In this document: one piece after another, positions 8,230 to 20,367 of the stretch
Position numbering within the stretch: position 1 is the stretch's first letter
Layout of the letters: each line of letters opens with the position of its first letter
Source: Elysia chlorotica
Lineage: Eukaryota > Mollusca > Gastropoda > Plakobranchidae
Reading direction: 5' to 3'
Length of the DNA: 64,000 bases
Assembly: GCA_003991915.1 (NCBI GenBank)
Contig: RQTK01000112.1
Coordinates: 79,452-143,451 of the forward strand
Translations under genes and position numbers: made by a program
Notes under the pieces: generated by a model
Databases searched by the model: none
What the model saw: only the letters and a program-made list of their open reading frames with translations
What the model was told of the DNA's origin: nothing

Positions 8230-11200
8230 ATGTCTAAACTCAAGATGACCTACTTTAAAATCCGCGGGCGCGGAGAGTTGTCTCGTCTTGTCATGGCCGC
8301 CGCAGGAAAGGAACTGGATGAAGAAATAGTGGATCTACCGACATGGCTCAAGATCAAGCCAAGTAAGGAAAGGACGGATCAGTTGTTGTTGTTGTTGTTG
8401 TTGTTATTGTTGCTGTTGTTGTTTTTGTAGTTGTTGTTTTTGTTGTTGTTGTTGTTGTTGTTTTGTTGTTGATTTTTTTGGTGAAGTTGTTGTTGTTGTC
8501 TTCGCCGTTGCTGCTGTTATTTTGTTATTATTGAGGTAGTTGTAGTTTTTGTTATTGTTGTTGTTAGTTTCTTGTTGTGGCTGCCGTGTTTGTTGTTGTG
8601 GTTGCTGTTGTTAATTTTCTTGTTATTGTTGCTTTGGCGAGGCTGTTGTTGTTGCCGATACTATTAATTAACCAAATTCAAAATAACGTTTATGAGTAAA
8701 AAGAACGATGTGCCTTTTGTCATATAAACTATTTTTCCTGTTTTTCTTCCCAGAGTTTTATAGCCATATTTGGAACTATTTTTTTCTGATATCTTTTTCC
8801 GCAGACACGTTTTTTAAAAAACTTCCTTTCATAGAAATTGATGGACAGGAATACCACCAAGGCAATGCGATCGCGACTTACCTGGCTCGAGAAAATGGTG
8901 AGAGCTTATAGACTTTTGAGCAAAAATATGCCCATCTTTCCTCTAAGTTGATGGGGGCGCGGTGGCCCTGGGGTAGAACATTGGCTTTCGACGCAAAAGG
9001 TCCGTGGCTCGAGCCCTGTCTATAACGCTCCCTACAGATTGGGTCGGTGTCAGTACAATGTGACCAGCTGAGATTGAGTCATGGCATCCCCGCCCTTTCT
9101 CGTGTGTCGCAGCACATATAATTGTCAGACGTCAGTCTTGGGGCCCGTCTACAATATAGACTATATAGTGCTGATGTTGGACGTTAAAACCAACTCAAAC
9201 ACAGCTACAACTACATCACTCATTTCGGTTAGCATTTCGTCACATTAGTTGTATAATACCCTATTTTGTTTCTAGATGCTATAAATTTTTAATATTTGAA
9301 AATTTAATGAGACAGAACGTTTGACAACCTTTCTGAGGTGATGATTTGTTCGGGAAACAAAAGGGAAGGATGACTTTGTAAAGCATTTTAGTTCTTACAA
9401 ATATATGAAAAAACCTAATGCACTGTCGATGATACAGCCTTTGCTGTCAAACATTTGATCGATTTTACCTTGATATTTCTCTTAGTTTCAGAAAAACAAG
9501 AACTAGACGGTGGGGGTTGGGATCTGTGCCCTTGTCCCCCACGTCTCTCTATTCTCTTATTTGATAACAAGGTTATACATCTTACTAGCCCGCCTCAAAT
9601 GATTTCTTTATGTCTATCAATCGCTCTTTCTGGTATTACTACGGGTTGTAAGTAGGTCACGGTAGCTAGCAACTCGTCGTGAGTCTTCTTTTTCTGATAT
9701 CTAAATATTAAGAGCGAGACATACGCTTTTGAAAGTGTTCTTCTTACGACTGTAGATTTGTGCATGGGATGTTAAAAAAAATTCTTCATTTTTTTTAATC
9801 TGCAGTGCTTAAGTTGGTTGATTAAATACACACAAATTGTGGGAAGCGCGTTAGCCTTGGGATAGAACATCATCTTTCGGCGCACGGCGCAGGAGGTCCG
9901 TAGTTTGAGCCCCGCTTTGACAACCAAGAGTTGAGTAACTGATTTGGATTTCATTAACTCTGCGTAAACTAACTGGTTGGGTTGGTATCAAAATGATGTG
10001 ACTGACTGAGGCAGAATCATGTTATCTCCGTACTGCCTCTGTGTGGCAGCACGTCATGTTGCCAGACCTTTGTCTTAGGGCTCGTCCACAATATAGCCTA
10101 TATAGTTCACACATTGGACGCTAACCAACAACACTTACCTTACTTTTACCTTCCCCAGGTCTATATGGCAGCACTAATCTGGAGGGGCTTATGATCGACC
10201 AGATCGTGCAGCTAAGGGAGGACATTCTCCTGGAAGAGGTCAAACTCTTCGTTGGAACCAACGAGACAAAGGTGAGCTCTTTGAAATCGGTCTTAAACGT
10301 CGTTTGCTTTTATCAAAGTATTGCTATGATAACAGATATTTTTGCGACATATATTTGCAGTTCGCCTCAGTTTTAAAATGAGCGACTTGAAGTTATTAGA
10401 ATAGCGATAGAGTGTATTAGAATCATCAAGATCATTCCCTTTATAAGGCTCTATAAAACAAATTGGCTCCGTTGAGCATTTTTTAGGTAAATTGACTTAT
10501 GACCAATAACTTAGCTTTCGTTTTATGATGTCAGTGTGTATTCCTGAGTAAAAAGATAACGTAAGACTTTATTTCCTGATGCCACACTATTATATTTTTG
10601 GTTCAACGTTGGTGCCTTATTGAGTACTTGGAATTTTTCTTCTTAACACAAGTAATACGTAATACATTTTTTTCGCTTGTGCATATGGTTGTATTGTTCT
10701 TGAACCCCCCCCCCCCCCACTCTGTCTCTGTCTCTCTGTCTCTCTCTGTCTCTGTCTCTCTCTGTCTCTCTGTCTCTCTTTGTATATATACATATATAAT
10801 TCAAAGTTACTTTAGTACAATGGTTACAACGGATGTATTTCCAGGACCAGGCAGCGGAGGAATTGCGAGAGATAATCTACCCTCGTACAATGAAGATCTT
10901 CAACGATCTGATCAAACAACACGCATCCAAGTCAGGATTTATCATAGGGGACAAGGTATGCAAGTTAGCTGTGCGACTCCTACATCAGTCTCTTTTACGA
11001 TTGTGTAGTAAATGTTTCTTTTGGATAACTTTGATATATACATGTAGTTTTTCACGTTGGACAAAATTGGTTAAAATAAAAAGATGTAATTAACTGCATT
11101 GTAAGGATGTTTGCAAGATCGGTTTGAAAATAACTAGATAAGAAGAATGAATGAATGGTCACAGCATACACTGTTTGCATAGGTGGAAAGATTGAGATAT

Positions 11201-12681
11201 GAATAAGTTACAGAAGAAAATAGTTAGATAAAGATAGACTAGTATATGGTTTATTGATATAATTATGCATAAATAGAAGATGAAGGAGTAATACTAAAAA
11301 AGGAAAGAAACCCAATCATTTAAGTTAAGCTAGGTTTATAAAAACAAATAAATGTAACTGTAAGATAGATTCTGCATCTGGATTATTCTAAACTATATTC
11401 ATGGTAATAGTTATCATCGGTTAATATTGTCTTCAAACCAATACAGCTAGTACGCAAAATTATGGTTTTCCGTAAGCTGGTTATTTAAATGCAGACTAAT
11501 GTGAAAAAAAGAATGAAACTCAAAAATAAAATATTGTTAATAAAAAGTAATGCATTGATGTTTTAATATACTACACGTACAAGATTGATGTTGTCCATAA
11601 CCATTTTCTGTTGTTTCTTTAAGAAGTCTCCTCAACTAGATCAAATTAAGATATGTTTTTATCTATGGGCGTAATCATTGCAATTGCGTTCAATCTGTAA
11701 TGTTTTGTAGCAGGCCCGTCACCTTTCTCTAGTCCTTCAGGTAACATCTTTAGAGCTCAGGGAAAAAGCTACAAGCTCACAATTGTTATTAATTGAGTGA
11801 ACTTCTTGATCCATTTACACCCTCACATAGATTCATAAGGGCACAGGGGATAAACGACAAGGTAACCATATTTAATTAATGAGTTTTCTTCCTTGGCCCA
11901 TTAACACGCTCACAGTTTCATAAAAAAAGGAATTTGAAAAGCAAAGACGAGCAGAATCCATGGTAAATTCAAAATCGAAACTATACTCTACTGGGGTTTC
12001 AATTTTAAAGTGTGAAACCCAGTATAGTATAATTTCGATTGTTCGTTTTTCAAAATCACAAAACTGTGACCTTGCTGTAAGTTCTCCTGTGCTCCATGTC
12101 TATGCTATTTTGTTGTTTTTTTTTTCTGGTTTTTCCTCCCAATCAGGAGATTGCCAAGACTAATATCTAAAAATTGATGTGACAAAGCAGAGATTCCTGG
12201 ACTCTTGTCACAGCTGATCACAATGTACTGACATCGACCCAACCAGTTGTTGTTGTTATTAGTCCAGTTGTCTCTGAGCTTGCGCTCTTTTACCTAAGGC
12301 TATGAAGAAAAAGGCAGCAGTTCTCTGTATCTGCGCTGAGGTGGAATACAAAGCCGTTTGAAGGTCTCATAGGAAGGAACTGCTGTCTTGGTTGGATAAG
12401 ACTGGGCCACTGGAACCCAACCAGTAAAATTTGCTATTTTTGATCCATTTGTGTGTGTGTGTGTGTGTGTGTTTTTAACGTTTGACCATCGTCTTTTTTG
12501 TGTGCTACTCTCCCAGTTAACCCTTGCAGACCTGGCGATTCACGAGGGGAGCCAGAGCTGTTTCCAGACCAACCCCAGGTTCCTCAGCAAGTTCCCTCAC
12601 CTGATGGCCCTCAGAGAGAGAGTGGCTTCAGTAGATGGAGTCAGACAGTACCTGGCCAGGCGGCAGTCACGGGGGATATAG
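8230..12681 (+). CDS. Sigma-class glutathione S-transferase, complete gene, 5 exons, 204 aa
   Basis: Exons 8230-8362, 8805-8897, 10159-10271, 10845-10955 and 12517-12681 join in frame (615 nt with TAG); all introns are GT-AG, with phases 1, 1, 0, 0. The start gives MSKLKMTYFKIRGRGE, placing the catalytic Tyr at residue 8 as in haematopoietic prostaglandin D synthase. Trp39, Lys43 and the cis-Pro in KLP (Pro52) are also in place. The thioredoxin-like N-domain is followed by the helical C-domain with GDK-LTLADLAI and the end QYLARRQSRGI. Family role: cytosolic conjugation of glutathione or prostaglandin isomerisation; the group also includes lens S-crystallins. Two oddities: the usual Q-S pair that holds the glutathione gamma-Glu is Gln63-Gly64 (HQGNAIATYLA), and the usual P-F-G-(K/Q)-(L/I)-P loop reads TFFKKLP. 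Glutathione binding may be altered. Polyadenylation signals are possible at 13199-13204 or 13422-13427. Confidence 0.92.
8381..8660. repeat. (GTT)n-rich low complexity in GST intron 1
   Basis: Fills most of intron 1 (8363-8804). Leu-rich read-through beyond residue 44 is intron, not protein. Confidence 0.9.
8952..9211 (+). mobile_element. SINE, head type 1, full length, in GST intron 2
   Basis: GGGGGCGCGGTGGCCCTGGG head, B box GGCTCGAGCCC, central domain, and tail GGACGTTAAAACCAACTCAA. Confidence 0.85.
9643..9752. mobile_element. Palindromic foldback element, diverged copy (GST intron 2)
   Basis: Left arm GGGTTGTAAGTAGGTCACGG and GCAACTCGTCGTGAGTCTTC. The right arm is worn and ends TTCTTACGAC. 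Same family as the copies at 28753 and 34179. Confidence 0.55.
9838..10130 (+). mobile_element. SINE, head type 1 with an extra internal segment, in GST intron 2
   Basis: The head is GGGAAGCGCGTTAGCCTTGG. After the B box region (AGTTTGAGCCCC) comes an inserted GAGTAACTGATTTGGATTTC segment, then GGTTGGGTTGGTATC and tail GGACGCTAACCAACAACAC. It ends about 30 bp before the exon 3 acceptor. Confidence 0.75.
10704..10785. repeat. Poly-C followed by (CT)n/(CTGT)n in GST intron 3
   Basis: About 13 C bases, then CTCTGTCT units, about 60 bp before the exon 4 acceptor at 10844. Confidence 0.9.
10956..12516. other. GST intron 4, mostly unique AT-rich sequence
   Basis: Bounded by AAG|GTATGC and TCTCCCAG|TTA. 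No exon or clear repeat recognised except (GT)n at 12451-12472 and a short internal inverted match near 11967-12046 (GAAACTATACTCTACTGGGG against CCCAGTATAGTATAATTTCG). Confidence 0.6.
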
Positions 12682-13309
12682 CCCGAGGATTTAGATACTC
12701 ACTTCTTTTGTACCACCACATGAATTTGTTTTACTTATTTCACTTAATTCGAGAAAAATGAGTATGCGCAGAGAATGCATTCCGTGACATGAATTTTATC
12801 ATTAGTTCATGTTAAACAAAGTTATTTATAATTATATTGGGGTAATTTCGTAACAAAAAAAATCAAAATCTACGTATCGTATCAATTCTTCTTAGTTATT
12901 ATTATCATTATTGTAAATTCAATTGAAAACAAATATTGATTGGATTCCTCTCAAGGCAGTGCATATTGGGTTTTTTTCTGTGCATGATTGAATTCATATC
13001 CATCGAAATAGCATTTGAAATATTTGTAACTAAACTTAAAAATAAGAGGAAGAGCTAGTTTTAGCAAAATATTCTCTTAGTTCTTTATCTAGGCTGCACA
13101 ACTGATTTACAGATTAATGTCTGTACGCCCCTTATTATGTTCTTACATTGCTACATACGAGACATCGTCAAAGATACACCGTTTATGAGAAGACTTTGAA
13201 TAAATTAGTATGACCCTGGCACTAATCTAAAGCGTTTTTTATTTTAATTGATCAACCCTAATATTGTGAGCAGGTCCCCGCTCTAGTCTTGATCAGTTCA
13301 TGTCAGTTA

Positions 13310-13430
13310 AGCAGACGAAATCGGACAGTACTATACAAAACTTACGAGGGATATAGAATGGGAGCTTTGTATTTATTTGCTTTTGTACATACACACATTT
13401 GGTTTTACTTATTTTACTTGAAATAAAATA
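13310..13430 (+). pseudogene. Decayed copy of a GST last-exon end and 3' UTR
   Basis: Aligns with 12637-12757: ATCGGACAGTAC against AGTCAGACAGTACC, GAGGGATATAG against GGGGGATATAG (the region of the stop codon), then TTTTGTACATACACACATTT and TTTTACTTATTTTACTTGAA against the same blocks in the real 3' UTR. Only the terminal few codons would be represented, with no usable reading frame. It may be a remnant of a third tandem GST or a local 3' UTR duplication. Confidence 0.5.
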
Positions 13431-13627
13431 TTAAAATTTCGTCAAACTGCTGTGAGTTTTTGTTTTACAATGCTGTGTTTCAGTTTTTCACTGTGATTGA
13501 AAGATTTTTCTTTGCCTCGTCTCATTCTTTTTGTTGTTTTTAAAGTATATCATTCTATTATGTCTGTTCAGCTTTCATTTTTGTACATATTATTTTGCCT
13601 TAGATTGTCGGTCTGTCTTTCTCTCCA

Positions 13628-13648
13628 TACCTCCTCCTCCTCTCTCTC

Positions 13649-13700
<52 letters not shown>

Positions 13701-13702
13701 AG
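13628..13702. repeat. (CT)n microsatellite
   Basis: Pure CT run within a pyrimidine-rich patch. Confidence 0.95.
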
Positions 13703-15043
13703 CCGCTCTCTGACGCTCAACGTACATGTATCTGTTTCTTTTCCCCTCTGTCTTGTTCTCTCTTAAATATATGTCTAGAACGGAACTTATCTTGCACGAG
13801 CTTCTGGTAATTAGTTTTGTCATTTATTTCAGTTCAAGCAATTAAGAAAATAAATAAATGGCCATCTTTACTACTATTAGCGAGCTCTATAACAGGAATG
13901 CATTTCTACAAGGTTAATATAGATTATCAACACTTGTATAATGTGATCGAGTTAGTCCTGGTTGACACACTCAGATGCCTCGTCGCCGAAAATGACTTTT
14001 TAAAAACAGTTTAAAAGTCTTTGAAACTTGGGAGAGAGCGTCCTTTTTCCCGGCTATAGACATGTGTTAATAGAATCGAGAAAGCTTAGTAGATGAACGG
14101 TCATTGCATATTTATAGATATAATGTTGAATATATATGGGTTAAATGGTTACTCTTTACATTGAGAAAGATAGAGAGAGGTTGTTAAAAAGACAAGGTGA
14201 AACAGGGGGAGAAAGAGTTAGATACGCAGGCATACAGACAGATGGAGAAAGTCAGAGAGATAGAGAAACATAGAGGTATAGAGAGAAAGACAGAGACAGA
14301 AGGAAACAGAATGATAGAAAGATATACCATTAGGCAGAAAGGGAGATATAACAATTAGGCAACCAGATAATAAATATACATGGGAATGCATAAAACCCAT
14401 CTCTGTCAAATTAATAGCAAACAATGTATAAATGAAAACCAAATGTAACGCATCTGTCACAAAAAAAAACAGTCAACGCTATAAAGTGGAAAAGGATATG
14501 AAATGCTTGAGTCTCGCCAAAAGCCACTTGCACACAAAAAATTGTTAGATTATTTTTTTTTTTCTTTTGTTTGTTAGCGCCTCAGCTTCCTAGTTTGTAT
14601 ATAGGAGCTAGCGAAATATGCACAGTTTTTATGCTTTTACCACTCAGAGAGATGAAGGAGTCGTCATTGGCACTAGTATAATGTATTAACTGTCTTAGGA
14701 CATCGTGGGCACAATATAGCTGTTACCGTGCTGGCGTGACGTAAAAACAAAATCACTAACTCAGTTCACATTAGGGGTTGTAAGTACAATGTCGCGGTAG
14801 CTTAAAACACGTACTAAGTCTTCTTATTTGCATACCTTAAGATGAGTCGTAAACTTAACACAACGTTACACTTGCCATTTAATGACTTCCCACCTGGGCA
14901 TTGTTTGGACAATATTACTGCATGTTTACAGTCTCGTTTTATTAAATAGAAGGAGTGGACTGATTCTCTAGGGCAGTCAAGCATTTTTCAAAATAGTTTG
15001 TTTCTTTATTTGTTTGCATTATATAAAATATGCTCGCATAAAG
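13703..15043. other. Intergenic sequence without recognised genes
   Basis: Holds GA-rich patches (about 14165-14330), one foldback element (14774-14876) and otherwise unique AT-rich DNA. Confidence 0.6.
14774..14876. mobile_element. Palindromic foldback element
   Basis: GGGGTTGTAAGTACAATGTC at the left; GATGAGTCGTAAACTTAACA and CAACGTTACACTTGCC at the right. Confidence 0.65.
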
Positions 15044-15250
15044 GTGAGTTGAGTTGAGTCAAGTTGAACGTCCAACGTCAGCACTATATAGTCTATATTA
15101 TGTACAGACCCCAAGACTGACGTCTGACGTCTACCCCAGGGCTACCACTCCCTCCGCGGCAGCACGTAATTGTGAGACGTTTGTCTTGGGATCCATCCAC
15201 TATGGAGCCTCTTGGCTGATCTTGGATGTTAAAAAAAGAACTCACTCTCT
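15044..15250. mobile_element. Rearranged SINE pair in inverted orientation
   Basis: 15044-15155 is a minus-strand type 1 SINE with its middle missing: tail GAACGTCCAACGTCAGCACT and GACTGACGTCTGACG run straight into the reverse complement of the head (CTACCCCAGGGCTACCACTC). From about 15156 a plus-strand central/tail part follows (GGCAGCACGTAATTGTGAGA to GGATGTTAAA). Confidence 0.65.
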
Positions 15251-15295
15251 GAACGCTCAAAGGATTAATTTTATACGAAGTCCTGGTCCGTGGCA

Positions 15296-15645
15296 TTCGG
15301 AATAGCGCAAACCTACACTATTCAGTCTCATTCTGAGTAACGCAAACAAACACTGTTCAGTCTCATTCTGAGTAACGCAAACAAACACTATTCAGAGTCA
15401 TTTTGAATAACGCAAACAAACACTATTCAGACTCATTCGGAATAACGTAAACAAACACTATTCGGACTCATTCGGAATAACGCAAACAAACACTATTCAG
15501 ACTCATTCGGAACAACGCAAACAAACACTATCTGGACTCATTCGGAATAACGCAAACAATCACTATTCGAACTCATTCGGAATAACGCAAACAAACACTA
15601 TTCAGACTCATACGGAATAACGCAAACAAACACTATTCGGACAGG
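15296..15645 (+). repeat. 35-bp minisatellite, about ten units
   Basis: Unit: AATAACGCAAACAAACACTA then TTCAGACTCATTCGG. Units differ by a few bases (CAG/CGG/TGG/CGA at one site). Confidence 0.9.
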
Positions 15646-16301
15646 ACTAAAGTTAGACCCTGTAGGCGAGATAGCCTTGTATTCAGACGCTGGCTGATCA
15701 GACACCAACTTTAAGCTCCACCTAAAGAATAACAATCATGTATTTTGGCTTGTTATTATGTGTGTTACTGGAAGGTTTGGTTTGGGTGACGGATTATAGG
15801 TCGGAAATTAATTTAAAGCAAAAAAAAAGAAAAAGAAAGAGGCGAGGACTACTCTTAGAAAAGCACTTTAAGTTTAAACATTAATTGATAACAAGTGTTT
15901 AATTTAGATTCAAAAACATTAAGAAATGCTTGAAGAAGTTTTTTTTTAATATGATTATATTTTGATTGTTGAAATCATTGCTCGGAGAGCATAAAAATTG
16001 CTGTGTATTAACGCTATTTTTAGGAAACTATCTTAAACAACATAATTTTCAAGTGGATTTTTTTCCTTGCAATTATCTTGCTCATCACTTTCTTCCTCTT
16101 TCCAGCCACTTGTAAAATAAGAGTGTTGCAGAAAGTACAGAAAGTAAAGCTAAACCATCGAAAAAACGGAAAGTAACCCATGCTTTCTTCATCTCGCAAA
16201 AACTACAACTAGGAATCAGAAACATCTTTTTAGAGCGGCCGGTTATTACTGTGAATTTGCATGGGGTGCAAGAGTTTTTCTCTATCTCTATAATTATCAT
16301 T

Positions 16302-19300
16302 ATGATTCGATTTCAAGGACATATTTTGGTTGTTCTCTCTGCAATCGTGTGCTTTGTCTTAAGTCAGCGAGGTAAGATTAAGTTGTTAAAGATTATTAAC
16401 ATTTTCCTTTGGTCGGTGGAAAATGACGTATCTAATTCTAACCATCATTCGTGTTACATTTTCATTCGCTATGCCTATCTTTAAAAGTTTGGAGATGTAA
16501 GAAGAAATTCGCAATAACTTACAAATCGTCGTAAGCCTTCTTAATCTTATATTTTAAGGCGAGTCGTAAGCTTACCATAATATTGTACTTACAACCATTT
16601 GCGTTGGCAGCTGTGCTTAAATCTCTTGTAGATAGTATTAATTTATAAGTTGGTAACAACGACAACGAATATTTAAAGCATGAATCATTTAATGTGCTGC
16701 CAAGCGGAGGCTATGCAGAGATACCAGGACTTTGGACTATGCTGATGACACAAATCCAACCAGTAGGGAACAAAGCCGCCTAATCGAAAAGCATTATCTT
16801 GACGCCGATCCAGCATGTAGGGGACAAAGTCTGACAAATAAATTTGACCAATCGTGGGTTTCGAACAGGGTACCTCCAGAATAGAAGCCCAAAGCTCTAC
16901 CACTTGAGCCAGTATCCCCAGACCCCTTTCGATAAAAAAAGCACGATCCACAGATAGGCAACCATCATCGACGCAATAACAAAATTCGGCACATTTTAAA
17001 ACCCGCATAACCACTCAGTATCACTATCAAACTGTTTATGATTTAATATTTATGAGGCGACCATATGTAGTGTGAATAAGGAACAGGTCCCTTAGGTGAG
17101 TCTTGATCTAGTAGAACCCTCGAAACATAGAAGAGCACTTTACATTGCCTTTTTTCATTTTCGGATTAAATTAACCATCTCTAGTTTTAGAAATGATAGA
17201 GTTGTCATTTTATCCAACCTCAAAAAGTGCATGATTATATATACATTTATAAGATGAATTTGCCTGATTCACCCTGGGTGCTTCACATTACCATACTGAT
17301 GATGAAGAGTTCTCTATGTCCCCAGTCTCCAAGCCATATATATCCCACCTGAACAGCATTACGGGCACCTCCTTCACTGTGCGATGGGACCCAGCTCGGA
17401 TTGCCAATCAGGACATTATTCGGTACGATGTGGAGACGAGAGGTCGGGGTCTTCACGACCAGAGTAAAGTGAAGTCCATCCCAGGCAACCAGCACAGCCT
17501 GACGGTGGACAATCTCAGTATGTTGACTACATTAGATTTTAAACCCTTTCCAGATCTCATAATTATATTCATTACTTGAACTAGTTGACAACCCACGGAA
17601 TTCATGGGGGTTGTGGTACACGTTGAAGCATAGCTGAAGAGTTACAGATGAATCTGAAGTGTGGTAAAACATAGGTTTCTTCAAGGTATATATATTTAGA
17701 CATTAAAGGATTGCTATCAGACTGAATCTGATTTTGAGCAAAGATCTAGATCTATGGTCCAGGGTCTAAACTTTATTCAGTTTTGTAACGTCTATTATGA
17801 ATAAATTAAGTTGATACCATAATATATTCTTGCGAGAAACGCCAAACTTACACTGATTTTAAATATAGATCTGGGTCTAGATTCTAAACTTGGCTTAGCT
17901 CTGTGCGCTCAACGTTTATTTTGATTAACGAAGTTTCGATTGGTTTTTTGTTGAAGGAAAGGGAGGAATCAGTTACACGTGTTCATCTTTTTTAAATTAC
18001 ATTTTGTTTTGTTTTGTAAATTCGTTGGTTTTGTGCGAGTTGTAGTGAAAGGAAATATTTTTCGTCAATACAAAATGTGTCTATGCAAATCTGCCATCAA
18101 AATACCATATATTTGGGTAATTTCGTAGCTTTATCTTGTACGGTTTTGGAGATTTTGGGATTTAAATAATTTGGTGCTAGCTCCATTATTATATGAAGTC
18201 GCTTTTCAATGCGAGTGCATACATGCTAAACATAATAAACAGCTGTATAATGATTATATACCTACTATTTTTTATCCAGCAAGATGGGAAAATATGAGAA
18301 ATCTGCATGACACACTTAAGTTTGAACATGATAAAAGATTAGGAGGCCGAAAGTATAACGTCACGGTAGCTTACAACTTGTCGTTAGCCTTCTTATTCGT
18401 ATATTATTACGACAAGTTATGAGCTAACTACAATATTGTACAATGTACTTACGACCCTGAACCTTTTACAATGTTGACATTCAAGTTTGTCATGCAGATT
18501 TCTCATATCTTCCCTTTTGCTGATTAAAAGTGGAATGAGGATCAAATTAGTACATGTAACAATTTTAATGTTATATATATAAATATAAACATTAGAGTTG
18601 TTAGTTAAGCATATATACATTTGCATTGAAAAATGACTTTCAAGTAATGAACTTATGAGGCAAATTTATTAGCTAAACAAATGATTTCATAATCATACTT
18701 CATATCTACTACTGGAAGCAAAACTCCAAGGCAACAAGTATGTAAGGAAAACAGTTAAAATTATTTATTAAGGTCTTGTGATCCATTATAGTAAGAACGA
18801 AGACGATAGATGGGAGACTCTTCATCGGCGTTTTTCCATAGCTAGTATGCTCTTTAGGGTACACATACTGAGACAAGGAACGAGTAGCTTTCATTTTTTC
18901 AACGGCATTCCAATTTGACCACCATCTAGATAAGAAAAGTGGCGTGGCTGTGTGATTATGTGATCTATTCATCGCCTCAGAACTACTTTGTTCTATCTCC
19001 TTTTTTTCAATGAAGTTAGATCCCTGGACTCCTGAGCCGATATATTGTGGAGTCGTGGATTGCAAAGTTTCAATGGTGTATTTTTGCATATGGTACATGT
19101 ATCAGAATAACATAACAGTTCCGTTTTTTAATGTATCCTTCCAACAAGGTCCGTATACAGGTTACACCGTCCTTGTGAGCGCTGTCACCAGGTCTGGACT
19201 GAAGATTTCCGGGTATCGTCGCCCAGTACTTACTGACACAGCCTGTAAGTGAATACATCAGAAAATATGCTGGTATTTTATTAGACTCAATTAAAAAAAC

Positions 19301-20321
19301 GGGGGAAAGGTTACTCGCTAGAAAGATTTTAAAAGTTCACTTACTTACTTAGTCACTCACTCACTCACTCACTCACTCACTTACAGACTGACTGACTGAC
19401 TGACTGACTGACTCACTCACTCACTCACTCACTCACTCACTTACTTACTTACTAACTGACTGACTGACTGACTGACCGACTAACTCACTCACTCACTCTC
19501 TCATTCACTCACTCACTCACTGACTCACTCACTCACTTACTGACTCACTGACTGACTCACTCACTTACCCACTCACTCACTCACTCACTCACTCACGTGT
19601 CCCTTAGTATAGTCTAGATGGCTGTTGGTCGTCAGCTTTGTCTTTTCTGCGCTGCTCTCCATCCCATATGTTGTTTATGAACACAAAGTTCACCAATTCT
19701 AAGAAATTGCATTGGTTTAATCCAAGGCATATAAATATGTATTAACAAAACCACTTTTCTTCGACAGCCCCTAATGCTCCTGTGAACCTAGAGATTATCC
19801 AGATCCACCCAAAATCAGTGGTGATCGAATGGCAGCCCCCAAAATTCTTTTACAAGAAAGTAGACTTATATGAGGCTGAGATTTTTAGTGAAGTTCAAGG
19901 ACGACTGCAAGTGAGGTCGACACGGAACACAAAGGTAAAAAAAAAATAAAGGATATTTAGAAAATTCAAATTTATAAACACTCATTTAGAGGAAACGTTG
20001 GATTGTGAACATTTTGAATTTTTTTTAAAGCCTTTCTTATTATTGTAATAAAGAAAGTTACAGATCTAAATATTTTTAGGCATATTAAAAGAAGGGAAAC
20101 GATTTTAATACCTTTCAAATTTAGGTATTAACGATATTGAGTAAGCCAATCATTTTCATTTAAACTTTGGGAAGTTTCATCGTGTTTTTGTTGGTTACGA
20201 TTAAAATTTTATTTAACATGATAGGAGAACTTCAGGAACCACTGATATATACAAATGTATATATTAACATTAATCAAACTACGCTTCTTGTTGTTATCGG
20301 TCTTTATGTTGTTTTTGATGC

Positions 20322-20367
<46 letters not shown>

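Larger units (their letters stand above)
16372..17325. other. FN3-A intron 1
   Basis: CGAG|GTAAGA to GTCCCCAG. Contains a foldback element and a minus-strand SINE (separate entries); the rest is unique AT-rich sequence. Confidence 0.75.

Noticed and set aside
8363-8430. Leu-rich C-terminus of a short GST-like protein
   Set aside because: It is read-through into intron 1, a (GTT)n tract. A donor at 8363 and an acceptor at 8804 restore the normal GST sequence.
16251-16301. Upstream ATG for FN3-A
   Set aside because: It would put a mostly polar 17-residue lead before the signal peptide. The paralogue starts at the point equivalent to 16302.
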